Shown piece after piece: positions 1 through 8,943 of a stretch of DNA of 64,000 nucleotides. The notes below the pieces were generated by a model that saw nothing but the letters and a program-made list of their open reading frames with translations, did no database searches and was not told the origin of the DNA. Each line of letters starts with the position of its first letter. Positions within the stretch are counted from its first letter, which is position 1. The position numbers and the translations under genes are program-made. The DNA comes from JAJPHW01 sp963799065 (GTDB taxonomy: Bacteria; Acidobacteriota; Terriglobia; Terriglobales; Acidobacteriaceae): positions 1,212,782 through 1,276,781 of the forward strand of contig CAWCVJ010000003.1 of NCBI GenBank assembly GCA_963799065.1, in the 5' to 3' direction.

Positions 1-147
1 AGGAAAAGAATAAATGACGGAGTAAGTCTGTGCTGAGACAGAAACCCCAGCCACGGATAGAATAGCGATCAGGAAGCCAGTTCCGCAGGCCAAGAGTTTC
101 CATGCCTTGCGCCACGCCGTGAATGATTGCCGAACAACAGTGCTCAT
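1..147 (-). CDS. Secreted protein, N-terminal fragment (possibly GloVer-type repeat protein)
   Basis: Only the first 49 codons are in the window; the gene runs off the left edge. The ATG at 147 follows a strong AGGAGG with a four-base gap. The translation has a positively charged start, a hydrophobic core at residues 18-37 and a likely signal-peptidase site after A39 (VSVSA), followed by QTYSVIYSFP. Secretion is well supported. The first mature residues resemble the opening of acidobacterial secreted proteins built from tandem GloVer choice-of-anchor repeats, which often start with a Y-x-V-x-Y-S-F strand; with so few residues this is only a guess. Confidence 0.6.
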   Translation of the reverse strand, partial: MSTVVRQSFTAWRKAWKLLACGTGFLIAILSVAGVSVSAQTYSVIYSFP

Positions 148-390
148 AAATCCTCCTGGTTTTTGCCTCGCAAGCATGCAAGGGTGTCGCGAGCGGGAAA
201 TAAACCGGCACGGCTGGCATCACCTTCCACCGAAGCCCTATAGGAATCTGCAAACCGTAAGGGACACGACGAACCGATCAAGAGTCCGTTGGGGGAATCC
301 GGTTCGGAAGACGTTACCGCTGCGGCGGACGACCGCGCCACCCGATGTTCATGAGCCTATATCAAAAATCGACGCTTGGAAACGGAGTAA

Positions 391-414
391 AAAGGCCCTA
401 GTGGCAAGGCCTTT
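391..414 (-). terminator. Rho-independent terminator after the MoxR gene
   Basis: Read on the minus strand, AAAGGCC and GGCCTTT form a 7-bp stem with a 10-base loop, and the run of T continues past the stem. It lies 12 bases beyond the stop codon of the MoxR ATPase gene. The remaining spacer from 148 to 390 shows no gene; I found no riboswitch I can name in it. Confidence 0.7.
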
Positions 415-425
415 GGTGAGCTGGG

Positions 426-1382
426 CTAGACCGGGATGGGGGTGCTGTCAACAATCTCTCGAATCGCCTGCTCGGTTTCTTCCGCGCGAGAGAGGGAAGT
501 GCTGCGTCCGTTGAGCGCGACGCGGTGCGCGAAGACAGGGACGATGAGGGGCTTGAAGTCCTCTGGAACACAGAACGTGCGCCCATCGAGGAAGGCCATG
601 GCTTGGGCGGCGCGATATAACATTTGGGCGCCCCGGGGCGAAACTCCGAGCGAAAACCGGCTCGACGTTCGCGTTTGCGTAACAATCGAGAGCGCGTAGG
701 TTACCAGAGACTCTTCCACCCGGACTTTTGAAACGGTGCGCTGCATGTCGAGCACGTCCTCCCCGGTGAGAACCGGCCTCAGGCTATCCAATTGGGATGC
801 ACCCGCCTGCAGGCGCAAAATCTCGCGCTCCGCTTCGAGGTCGGGATACCCCATGCGCACCCGCATCAAAAAGCGATCGAGTTGCGACTCGGGCAACGGA
901 TAGGTACCGTGATGCTCCCCGGGATTCTGAGTCGCCACAACTAAGAACGGCTGGGGCAGCGCGTAGGAGTGAGCATCGACCGTGACTTGACCTTCGCTCA
1001 TGGCTTCCAGCAGGGCCGACTGCGTCTTAGGAGTGGTGCGATTGATTTCGTCGGCTAGTAATACATTGGTAAACACTGGGCCGCGCTTGAATTCGAATTG
1101 CTGCTCCAGCGCCGAGTAAATTGAGATGCCCAGGACGTCCGAGGGCAGCATGTCGCTGGTGAACTGCACCCGCTGAAAGCTGCAATCGAGCGCCCGCGCC
1201 ATGGCTTGCGCCAAAGTGGTTTTGCCGACGCCGGGAACACCCTCAATGAGCAAATGCCCGCGCGCCATGATGGCCACCAGCGTGAGCCGGATGACTTCGT
1301 CCTTGCCGCGAATGATCTGTCGCAGAGCGCCTTCAAGCTGGGTCGCGCGCGTAGTGGGGGCGGTTGCTGTGTCCGGGGCCAT
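426..1382 (-). CDS. MoxR-family AAA+ ATPase
   Basis: A 318-residue AAA+ ATPase of the MoxR family. These are chaperone-like ATPases that help assemble or activate protein complexes and usually work with VWA-domain and DUF58 proteins. The Walker A loop GVPGVGKTT is at residues 48-56 and the Walker B segment with DEINR at 107-115, followed by the ESQLDRF sensor region and a C-terminal lid. Length is normal for the family. The usual DUF58 and VWA partners are not next to it: the gene is followed by a terminator and preceded by a Nudix gene, so its client cannot be read from the context. A VWA protein occurs 5 kb away (6367-7557) but is separated by unrelated genes. Confidence 0.93.
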   Translation of the reverse strand: MAPDTATAPTTRATQLEGALRQIIRGKDEVIRLTLVAIMARGHLLIEGVPGVGKTTLAQAMARALDCSFQRVQFTSDMLPSDVLGISIYSALEQQFEFKRGPVFTNVLLADEINRTTPKTQSALLEAMSEGQVTVDAHSYALPQPFLVVATQNPGEHHGTYPLPESQLDRFLMRVRMGYPDLEAEREILRLQAGASQLDSLRPVLTGEDVLDMQRTVSKVRVEESLVTYALSIVTQTRTSSRFSLGVSPRGAQMLYRAAQAMAFLDGRTFCVPEDFKPLIVPVFAHRVALNGRSTSLSRAEETEQAIREIVDSTPIPV

Positions 1383-1445
1383 TCGCTTGATTTTACTATT
1401 GCTCTCCCGTATCGCGGCCTGGATTGCAGGTTACGAACGTCATGA

Positions 1446-1964
1446 TCATTGATCGCCCTGAGCGCAAGTGTAGCGATTTTTCAGGCCGACGGACGCATGC
1501 GCAAAGCCCAATTGGATGACCTCTGCGGTATCCTTCGCTAATGCCAAACGCAGCAGTTCGTCGCCCTGCAACCATCGTGCCTCCGCGGCGTCGCCGCCAG
1601 CGCGAATTTCCCCGGACACGCGGCGGCACAGAAAGTCGACAAGCACATAGTGATACTGCGTTCGCCCATCGGCATCCGGCAAAATGCGGTCGAAGACGCC
1701 TAGCAGTTCGGACACTTCCACGACCAGCCCAGTCTCTTCGAAGGCCTCGCGAACGGCCGCTGCGCGCACTGTCTCGCCAAGCTCGAGCAATCCGCCGGGG
1801 ATCGACCATTGGCCGGCCAGTGGCGGCTGCCCGCGCTTGATGAGCAGAACTCGATCTTCCTCGATAACGACGGCCCCGACTCCGACCAGCGGAGCGTCGG
1901 GGTATTCGCGTTTCAGCGGAGGCAACGGCACACTACTCTTATCGCACACATTGGCTAGAATCAC
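1446..1964 (-). CDS. Nudix hydrolase
   Basis: A 172-residue Nudix hydrolase, which cleaves nucleoside diphosphates linked to another moiety. The Nudix box matches Gx5Ex7REUxEExGU exactly: G58, E64, R72-E73, E76-E77, G79. The segment just before the box, a hydrophobic strand with LLIKRG and then WSIPGG, is typical of ADP-ribose pyrophosphatase or MutT-like members; the substrate cannot be told from sequence. The start used is a GTG at 1964, only 21 bases from the divergent ligD start. GTG codons at residues 6 and 12 are alternatives, and a later start would leave more room for promoters. The gene ends 63 bases before the MoxR gene and may share its transcript. Confidence 0.88.
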   Translation of the reverse strand: MILANVCDKSSVPLPPLKREYPDAPLVGVGAVVIEEDRVLLIKRGQPPLAGQWSIPGGLLELGETVRAAAVREAFEETGLVVEVSELLGVFDRILPDADGRTQYHYVLVDFLCRRVSGEIRAGGDAAEARWLQGDELLRLALAKDTAEVIQLGFAHASVGLKNRYTCAQGDQ

Positions 1965-1985
1965 TGTGGGCTAGAATCTGACGCT

Positions 1986-3782
1986 ATGTCGCTCGACGAA
2001 TACAAACGAAAACGCCGCTTCGAAGAAACGCCCGAGCCGCCGCCCAAGCTGGAGAAGAAATCCGGCCATCGCTTCGTGGTGCAGAAGCATCGCGCCACGC
2101 GCCTGCACTACGATTTTCGGCTGGAGATGGAGGGTGTGTTGAAGTCATGGGCCGTGCCCAAGGGGCCTTCGCTTGATCCCGCGGACAAGCGCTTGGCCAT
2201 GCAGGTGGAAGATCATCCCGTTTCTTACTTTGATTTCGAAGGTACAATCCCCGAGGGAAATTACGGCGGTGGCACCGTGATGGTTTGGGATATGGGTACA
2301 TGGGAGCCACTTTCGCCAGAGCCAGTGAACGGCAAGTTCGTAGTCGGCACGGATTCTGAAGCCGTGGCGATGCTGAAGCAAGGCGATTTCAAAATTCGCC
2401 TTCACGGTACGCGCTTAAATGGAGACTTTGCGTTGATTCACATCAAAGGCCGGCGTCCCGGAAGCAAAGGCACGGAATGGTTGCTGATCAAGAAGAAGGA
2501 CGAGTTCGCCGTCCCTAAATACGACATCGATAAGTACGACACATCCGTGCTCAGCGATCGTTCGATGGCGCAAATTGCGGGCGACGCCGATTCAGCGGAA
2601 TGGAAAAGCAGTCGCCCGGCATCGCGGGGAGCGCTGAAAGCGCCGTGGCTGGCCAAAGCAGTTGCGAAGGCAGATAAGAAGAAACGGGTGGCGGCGAAAG
2701 AAAAATCGCCGCGGGCGGAAAAATCTTTGAAGACCGCGAAGCCGAACGCGTCGTCGGAGAAGTCTCTTGCGAGAAACATCGCCGGCGCAAAAGCCGCGCC
2801 GATGCCAACCACGATTCAGCCCATGCTCGCGACACCGATCGAGAAGCCATTCGACGATCCTAATTGGTTGTTTGAAATCAAATGGGACGGCTACCGTGCA
2901 ATCGCTTTCGTTGAGAAAGGAACGGTCCGGCTGGTGTCGCGCAATCAAAATGAGCTTACGGCGCAATTCTCCGAGTTGAAAACTCTGCCCGATTCGCTCG
3001 GTGCGAAGACCGCAATCCTGGATGGCGAAATCGTGGCGATGGACGAAAAGGGCCGCCCCTCATTCAGCCTCATCCAGCAGCGCACCGGCCTGCGCGCCCG
3101 TGGACGCAGCGTCGCAGCCAATAGCGACGTCCAGGTCATGTACTACGCCTTCGACCTACTCTACTGCGATGGCTACGATCTGAGGCGCGCCAGGGTGGAA
3201 GATCGTAAGAATTTCTTGCAGTCGCTCATCGTGCCGACAGGTCTGCTGCGCTACTCTGAGCATTTTCCGGAACGAGGCGTCGCGTTGTTCGAAGCGGCGC
3301 GCGAGAGAGGATTGGAAGGAATCGTGGCTAAGCTTCGCACGAGTCTCTACGAAGAACGGCGCTCCCGCGACTGGCTGAAGATCAAGGTCACACAGACGGT
3401 CGATTGCGTGATTGGAGGGTACACCGATCCCGAAGGCTCCCGCCAATTCTTCGGCGCCCTGGTATTGGGTCTGTACGATCGGCAAAAGAAGCTCATCCAT
3501 GTCGGCCAGGCGGGGACAGGATTCGATCAGGCCACACTGAAAAGCATTCACGCTCTACTAAAGAAGCGCGAGACGAAGGCGTCGCCGTTCTCCGGCCTGG
3601 TGGACGCGCAAAAGGTACATTGGGTGAAACCGGAATTGGTTGCGGAAATAAGATTTACCGAATGGACGCACGAAACCCCCGAAGGCGGCGTGAAGCTTCG
3701 CGCTCCAGTGTTCATGGGTCTGCGCGACGATAAGAATCCGCAGGATTGTACTTTCGAGAGCCAGCGTGTTCAGCCGTCGTGA
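1986..3782 (+). CDS. ligD: LigD-type ATP-dependent DNA ligase with N-terminal 3'-phosphoesterase domain
   Basis: A 598-residue bacterial NHEJ-type ligase. Residues 1 to about 190 are the 3'-phosphoesterase domain, with H35, H41, D43, R45, H77 and Y81 in the positions of the metal and phosphate ligands known from Pseudomonas LigD. A Lys/Ala-rich linker (about 205-270) follows. The ATP ligase domain has the adenylated lysine K299 in the motif KWDGYR, then an OB-fold domain to the end. The primase-polymerase domain of full-length LigD is absent, so the order is PE-LIG only. No Ku gene is present in the window. The family joins double-strand breaks after trimming of 3' ends; lack of a fused polymerase implies that a separate one is used, or that this ligase serves another repair path. 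Confidence 0.94.
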   Translation: MSLDEYKRKRRFEETPEPPPKLEKKSGHRFVVQKHRATRLHYDFRLEMEGVLKSWAVPKGPSLDPADKRLAMQVEDHPVSYFDFEGTIPEGNYGGGTVMVWDMGTWEPLSPEPVNGKFVVGTDSEAVAMLKQGDFKIRLHGTRLNGDFALIHIKGRRPGSKGTEWLLIKKKDEFAVPKYDIDKYDTSVLSDRSMAQIAGDADSAEWKSSRPASRGALKAPWLAKAVAKADKKKRVAAKEKSPRAEKSLKTAKPNASSEKSLARNIAGAKAAPMPTTIQPMLATPIEKPFDDPNWLFEIKWDGYRAIAFVEKGTVRLVSRNQNELTAQFSELKTLPDSLGAKTAILDGEIVAMDEKGRPSFSLIQQRTGLRARGRSVAANSDVQVMYYAFDLLYCDGYDLRRARVEDRKNFLQSLIVPTGLLRYSEHFPERGVALFEAARERGLEGIVAKLRTSLYEERRSRDWLKIKVTQTVDCVIGGYTDPEGSRQFFGALVLGLYDRQKKLIHVGQAGTGFDQATLKSIHALLKKRETKASPFSGLVDAQKVHWVKPELVAEIRFTEWTHETPEGGVKLRAPVFMGLRDDKNPQDCTFESQRVQPS

Positions 3783-3792
3783 CCGCGAGTGC

Positions 3793-4800
3793 CTACTTGA
3801 GTTCCTTCATTGGCAGCAGCGAGCCGTAGTCCTTGCCAGAAGGCTCAACGGCGCGCGCCACGACTCCGTCGAAGGCATCGCGAAACTCAGGGAACTTCGT
3901 CACAAGTGCTTTCATCACGGCCGTGTTGTCCTGAAAAGTTTGCGGGGTGTTTGAGACATTGGCCGATTGGTACTTCACCACCAAGTCGAAATCCTTATCG
4001 ACAAAAAGAGGGAATATCGACGTGACCTTGAAGGTTCGTGTTCCCGATGTCAGATCGATCGTCTTCTCGTCCGGCAAATCGGATGGCTTCACCGTCTGCG
4101 CTTCATCGTAGAGCCGGTCGGTGACGAGCGTGCTCATAAAAGGCACGGGCACGGCCATCTCGCGCGCCTCGAAGAAATAAAACCAGGCGTTGTGCATCTG
4201 GCCTTTCGCCTTGAATGCCGCCGCTTGCTGCTCGAACCACGTCGCATCGTGTCCGTTAATCTGTGTGCGCTTCACAAATAGACCACCGAGCTTCCATGCC
4301 GCGCCTTGTTTCTCCAGCACGAACGAGACAGCGTAGGGACCCGCGGAGGTGGCGGCGTCGACAGTTGCGACGGCGTACGTTCCGGGCGCCAAATTCGGGA
4401 TTATAAATTCTGCGCTATTCGCAGTCTGGCCCTTGGCGCCAAACACACCACATAGAAATTCGGCCCGATCCAGTGTTGCCTGACCATCCAGCTTCAATAA
4501 GAACGGAGTTCGGGCTGCGGGATTGACTCCGGTGAGAGCGGGTTGAGCCTCTCTAACCGTCGTTTCCACTCCATCAAAACTGGCGGCTAAGCTGGCTATG
4601 GCGTTTTGTTTTAGCGCGGCAGAGTCGCCGCGCGCAATCATGCCGAAGTAGTTCGTTGCAGTGTTCGTAAGGGCTCCGCGCGTGGCCTCATCGAGGTCTT
4701 CGCCAGTGGTGCAAGTCTGGGCGAAGGCTGAAAACGAAGCACTGAGGACCCAAACGCTCAACAAGAAAATAAAAGAGAAAGGCAGGCGCAATCTAGTCAT
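3793..4800 (-). CDS. Secreted protein of unknown function
   Basis: A 335-residue protein with a clear signal peptide (hydrophobic residues 7-25, probable cleavage after A27 before QTC). I do not recognise a named family. After the signal there is an alpha-helical segment (GALTNTATNYFGMIARGD) resembling the start of domains that measure out-of-breath stress proteins, then a beta-rich middle and a C-terminal part that reads like a small mixed alpha/beta domain. Two cysteines lie at 30 and in FLCGVFG. It converges with ligD, leaving 10 bases between the stop codons. I would treat it as an exported protein of unknown role, probably restricted to acidobacteria and relatives. Confidence 0.75.
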   Translation of the reverse strand: MTRLRLPFSFIFLLSVWVLSASFSAFAQTCTTGEDLDEATRGALTNTATNYFGMIARGDSAALKQNAIASLAASFDGVETTVREAQPALTGVNPAARTPFLLKLDGQATLDRAEFLCGVFGAKGQTANSAEFIIPNLAPGTYAVATVDAATSAGPYAVSFVLEKQGAAWKLGGLFVKRTQINGHDATWFEQQAAAFKAKGQMHNAWFYFFEAREMAVPVPFMSTLVTDRLYDEAQTVKPSDLPDEKTIDLTSGTRTFKVTSIFPLFVDKDFDLVVKYQSANVSNTPQTFQDNTAVMKALVTKFPEFRDAFDGVVARAVEPSGKDYGSLLPMKELK

Positions 4801-4841
4801 GGAAGTCGCCCTCGATTCTAACGCGTTCTTTAGGATGCCAA

Positions 4842-6218
4842 CTAGTGGGCTGTTGCTGCTTTCGCGAATTCAGGCGTTGTGGTTTTTGCCCGCTCCAGCG
4901 CCGCGACACATTGCGCGTCGAGGCGGGCAGGCACGTCCTCGCGCAGCATATTCATCACTACATCGGGCGGCAAGCCATCGCGATAGGGACGCTTTTCCGT
5001 TAAGGCCTGATACACATCGGCGACGGCGATCACCCGCGCGGCGAGCGGCAATTGATTTCCCTTCAGACCATCGGGATAGCCTTTGCCATCGATACGCTCA
5101 TGGTGTGCCGCGGCGATGAATGCCAGGTTTTCAAAACCGGAAATCGTCTTTAGAATCATCCGGCTATAGACCGGATGCTTCTTCATCACTTCCCACTCGG
5201 ATTCGGTCAGCTTGCCTGGCTTCTCCAGAATCGCGTTGGACACACTGAGCTTCCCAATGTCATGGAGCAGCGCCGCTCGACGAATCGTAGTGATCATGAT
5301 CGGGGCCAGCGCCAGGGCTTCCGCAATTGCGACCGATGCGCTCGCAACTCCCATCGAATGATTGAATGTGTAGGGACTCTTCGCGTCGATGACCTCCGCA
5401 AAGGCCTGGCAGATACTGTCCACTCTCTCGGACGATGCCGGGACAGCGGCGCCGGGCTCCATACCCATCACCAGGCTGCGCATGTCCTTCGACTTCATCT
5501 GTTGCCAGAACTTTTCGTCCTTGAGCAAGGTACGCGCCACATTCACCATCTCCGGATCGAACCATTTGCCGCTGCGCTGCGAAACGGCGCGAATTGCGGC
5601 TTCTGCGTCGTATTCGGAAGCGAAGACTTCGAGCGTCTGGCTGACGTTCATGATCCGCGAGAGCAGCGGAATGTGATCTCCGGCGCGGCCCTCGGGATAG
5701 CCCCCTCCATTCCAATGCTCATCGAGGCTGCGAATGGCCAGCGCGGTGCGCTCGCTCATGCCAATCTTGCGCGCGATTTCGGCGCCACGTTCGCAACGGG
5801 TTCCAATCAGCGCGGCGTTGTTTTCGCTTTGATGAATACCCACGTGCACGATGCGCTTGAACCTGTCGAACCAGTGCGCTTCCGGCATCGTGTTGCGTAG
5901 GATAAACCGCAACCCTGACAAACTGACCCGCGTCCAATCCTGGAACTTGACTTCGCGCTTCGCTTTGAGGTCGTCGGAGCCCAGAATGCTATGCAGACGT
6001 GCCGAGTTAGTGCTGCATCCGGAATCCTTCAGCAGAAGCGCGTAATAAAGATCGGCGCAATCTTTGGCGGGAAGGCGCAGTTCCTTAGCGATGCGCATTC
6101 CGATAAAGCAGCTGCGGATGGCATGACCCATGGGTTGCCCTTCGGTTAGATCGAGCGCAACCGAAAGCGCCGAGACCACATCGGACATGCGTATCGACGA
6201 GTTGGAGTTCTCCGCCAT
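4842..6218 (-). CDS. HD-GYP domain protein (probable cyclic-di-GMP phosphodiesterase)
   Basis: A protein of 458 residues from the ATG at 6218 (an upstream ATG at 6275 would give 477). It has two related halves. The N-terminal half is a degenerate HD domain: the expected HDxGK is replaced by LLKDSGCSTN, although a GYP-like GGGYPEG and H-rich segment are kept. The C-terminal half is a canonical HD-GYP domain with LLHDIGKL, HHERIDGKGYPDG and the VADVYQAL segment, the signature of enzymes that hydrolyse cyclic di-GMP. No membrane segment or receiver domain is seen, so it should be cytosolic. Neighbours are unrelated and give no hint of the input signal. Neither proposed start has a strong ribosome-binding site. 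Confidence 0.88.
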   Translation of the reverse strand: MAENSNSSIRMSDVVSALSVALDLTEGQPMGHAIRSCFIGMRIAKELRLPAKDCADLYYALLLKDSGCSTNSARLHSILGSDDLKAKREVKFQDWTRVSLSGLRFILRNTMPEAHWFDRFKRIVHVGIHQSENNAALIGTRCERGAEIARKIGMSERTALAIRSLDEHWNGGGYPEGRAGDHIPLLSRIMNVSQTLEVFASEYDAEAAIRAVSQRSGKWFDPEMVNVARTLLKDEKFWQQMKSKDMRSLVMGMEPGAAVPASSERVDSICQAFAEVIDAKSPYTFNHSMGVASASVAIAEALALAPIMITTIRRAALLHDIGKLSVSNAILEKPGKLTESEWEVMKKHPVYSRMILKTISGFENLAFIAAAHHERIDGKGYPDGLKGNQLPLAARVIAVADVYQALTEKRPYRDGLPPDVVMNMLREDVPARLDAQCVAALERAKTTTPEFAKAATAH

Positions 6219-6366
6219 CGGCCCAGGGCAAAGCTGAATGCACCTAATTGTGTGCTTTACCCGCACTCGGCGCATAGATTACGTCTGTGCGATAGGAAGG
6301 TAACTAGTACCGGGTTACCGAAACGGAGTTGCGCAGGAGTTCCGCGCGCAAGGGAAACGACGACAG

Positions 6367-7557
6367 CTATTCGACCGTGTGATTCGCGGTATAGCCTTCG
6401 CGGGCAATGATCTGGACTTTCATGTCTTTGCCCTTCTGGTCTTTGAATTTCAAGGGCCCGCCGTCGGGAGCCACCAGATCGACCTTCAGCTTGCGGTAAG
6501 TCCCGTCCAGCTTGGTATTCGTAGGATGGTAAGAAATCGTGTACTGATTGCGGATGTCGCCCAATATGCTCTGAAACACTTCCGGATACTCGGCCTCGAA
6601 GCGAGGCTGATAAAAGCGGCCACCGGTAAGCTTGGCGAAGGTTTGCATTTCGTTGTCCGCCTGTAAGTAGTCCAAGTGGGTTACGGGGATACCTATGCCG
6701 TGGGAAACGGTGCCGCCGCGGGCGTCGGCCATTTCCCGAGCCATCCAGCCGATACTGATGGGGAAAATCGTAACGTCTTTGGTGTTCTTAACTTTTTTCG
6801 TGACTTCGTCCAGGCGAATGCGGCTAAAGCTGTCGAAACCTGAGCTGACGAGAATGATGTACTTGTGCCCTTCGACACGGTCAATGCGGTCGAGTGTGTC
6901 GTAGAGAGCGTCGAACAGGTCAGTTTCGGAAAAGCCGGGAATGCGCAACTCGTTCAGTGCGCCGCGGACCGCATTTTTATCCTGCGTGAAATCGACCAAG
7001 ATATGAGGCCGAATGTCATAGTACTCGACCGCGATCCAGTCGTCTTTGTCCAGCTTCTGTGAGAAGGCGTACGAGGCCCGCAACGCGTCGATGGTAAATC
7101 CGTAATTGATGGAGGCGAACTCTACCAGCAACACTGCCGTGATGGGAGCCTTTGAAATTGTGAAGTCGCTGATGGTTTGCGGCACACCGTCTTCGCTGAT
7201 GCGGAAATTTTCTTTGGTCAGCGTTGAGATGAATTGGCCGTCCTTGGTGGTAACCGAGACCGGAATCTGCACTAGAGGCACGTCCACATGCAGCGAATAG
7301 TCGGGCATGCCCTCGATCCGTTTAGGCTTCTCCGGCGGCGGAGGAGGCGGCTCTTCCTTCTTCTTAGGAATGGCGTAAGGCCCCACGTCAGTCTGCGGAC
7401 CGCCCGCCGCAGGTGGCGGCTCGGTCCCATTTTGACCGGAATCGGGGCTTGCCTGGCTGAACGCGGGCTGGCAGAGCACGGTCGCCAAAACTACCAGACC
7501 CAGAAACATGGCACCAAGAAATACCAATCCACTCACGGAATTCCTGAACGAAAGCAT
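6367..7557 (-). CDS. VWA domain protein of the acidobacterial type
   Basis: A 396-residue exported protein of the VWFA-related family first described from acidobacteria (TIGR03436-like). The N-terminus carries a signal or anchor at residues 8-33, a Pro/Lys-rich linker follows (about 64-82, with a run of seven prolines), and a short beta module ends in the phrase FRISEDGVPQ. The VWA fold then starts at about residue 138. The metal-site motif DxSxS is not intact: the equivalent positions read E146, A148 and I150. Metal-dependent adhesion by the classical MIDAS is therefore doubtful. The start has an AGGGGA ribosome-binding site. No function is established for the family; it is expanded in acidobacterial genomes, which supports the taxonomic guess. 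Confidence 0.87.
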   Translation of the reverse strand: MLSFRNSVSGLVFLGAMFLGLVVLATVLCQPAFSQASPDSGQNGTEPPPAAGGPQTDVGPYAIPKKKEEPPPPPPEKPKRIEGMPDYSLHVDVPLVQIPVSVTTKDGQFISTLTKENFRISEDGVPQTISDFTISKAPITAVLLVEFASINYGFTIDALRASYAFSQKLDKDDWIAVEYYDIRPHILVDFTQDKNAVRGALNELRIPGFSETDLFDALYDTLDRIDRVEGHKYIILVSSGFDSFSRIRLDEVTKKVKNTKDVTIFPISIGWMAREMADARGGTVSHGIGIPVTHLDYLQADNEMQTFAKLTGGRFYQPRFEAEYPEVFQSILGDIRNQYTISYHPTNTKLDGTYRKLKVDLVAPDGGPLKFKDQKGKDMKVQIIAREGYTANHTVE

Positions 7558-7632
7558 GCCTTCCCCTGGAGAGTCCTTTCCCTAAGTATAGACGCAGCCT
7601 TTCGCGGAAGGGATGTGTGAGCCTTTGATCGC

Positions 7633-8877
7633 TCACAAACTCTCTGTCAAAGTATCGGCCCGCCGCAGCTCCGGAAATCGCCATGCCCAAACCGCGATCA
7701 CGGCCAACGTACCCAGGCCCCCGAGCACGACCGCCGGGACGGTTCCAAACCAGTGTGCGGTCACGCCGGATTCAAATTGTCCAAGCTCGTTGGATGTCCC
7801 GATGAAAATCATGTCCACGGCGCTGACGCGGCCGCGCATTTCATCCGGCGTCTGGACCTGCACCAACGTCGAGCGAATTACGACGCTGACCATGTCCGAA
7901 GCGCCGACGAGAAACAACGCCACCAGAGAAAGAATCAAGCTGCGCGAGAGCCCGAACACGATGGTGAAGACGCCGAATCCGGCGACGCACCAGAGCATAA
8001 TGATTCCTACCCGCCGTCGCAACGGTTTGTACGCCAGAAAGATCGACATCGCCGCGGCGCCGACTCCGGGCGCGCTGCGCAGCAATCCCAGAGCCCACGC
8101 GTCGGTGTGTAGGATGTCGCGTGCATATACGGGCAGCAACGCGACTGCGCCGCCGAGTAGCACGGCGAACATGTCGAGAGAAATCGATCCCAAAATAACT
8201 TTCTGCTGCCAGATGAAGCGGAAGCCCGCCATTACAGTCTTGAGGCTGGTCGGTTCGCGGCGTCGCGCAGCTACTTGTGGATTGATTTGGAGCATGGTAA
8301 ACGCCGCCGACAACGAAACCAACGTCGCCGTGGCATACACGGCCATCGGACCGTGTGCGAAAGCATAAAGCAATCCGCCAATGGCCGGGCCGCAAATGAT
8401 CGCGGCCTGAAATGCGGACGCATTCCAGGTGACGGCGTTGGCGAAATGTTCGGGCGGGACCAATTGCGGTAACAACGCGCGTCCCGCGGGCATGTTGAAA
8501 ACGCGCACTACTCCGAGCATCACAACGACGACATATATCGCGGCGACAGAGTGCATTCCGCGCCATGAGATGAGGAGCAATGACGCGGAGCAAACCGCGA
8601 ATCCGGCATAGCACGCCAACAAGACTTTATTCCGCGGAAAACGGTCGACGGTGTGTCCCGCGAGCAAGAACAGCAGCACGACCGGGGCGAACTGTGCGAG
8701 CCCGATCAATCCCAAATCCAATGCTCGGTGGGTGATGGCATAGACTTGCCATCCAACAGCAACGGATTGCATTTCCTGCGCGGCGACGATGAAGAAGCGA
8801 GCGACCTGAAAACGGCGGAAGTCGGGATATGTAAACGCCACGCGCGCTTCGGCGTGGGCGCTGGGGAGGACAGCCAT
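7633..8877 (-). CDS. MFS transporter, EntS-like
   Basis: A 414-residue major facilitator superfamily protein from the ATG at 8877; a longer frame opens at 8910 but adds only an atypical hydrophilic leader. About twelve hydrophobic segments are visible, with the loop between segments 2 and 3 carrying DRFPRNK, the MFS motif A equivalent. The sequence type, with a start such as FRRFQVARFF and a GWQVYAIT segment, resembles the group that includes enterobactin exporter EntS and related drug exporters. Substrate unknown. It is divergent from the methyltransferase at 8944, with 66 bases between them. Confidence 0.88.
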   Translation of the reverse strand: MAVLPSAHAEARVAFTYPDFRRFQVARFFIVAAQEMQSVAVGWQVYAITHRALDLGLIGLAQFAPVVLLFLLAGHTVDRFPRNKVLLACYAGFAVCSASLLLISWRGMHSVAAIYVVVVMLGVVRVFNMPAGRALLPQLVPPEHFANAVTWNASAFQAAIICGPAIGGLLYAFAHGPMAVYATATLVSLSAAFTMLQINPQVAARRREPTSLKTVMAGFRFIWQQKVILGSISLDMFAVLLGGAVALLPVYARDILHTDAWALGLLRSAPGVGAAAMSIFLAYKPLRRRVGIIMLWCVAGFGVFTIVFGLSRSLILSLVALFLVGASDMVSVVIRSTLVQVQTPDEMRGRVSAVDMIFIGTSNELGQFESGVTAHWFGTVPAVVLGGLGTLAVIAVWAWRFPELRRADTLTESL

Positions 8878-8943
8878 GTCTTCTACTTTGCCACAAAGAC
8901 TTTGGCCCACGCCGCGTTATGTCGCGGACTATAAAATCGAAGC

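Noticed and set aside
148..390. Possible riboswitch leader before the secreted protein
   Set aside because: No conserved core of a class I know (for example c-di-GMP-I) could be recognised.
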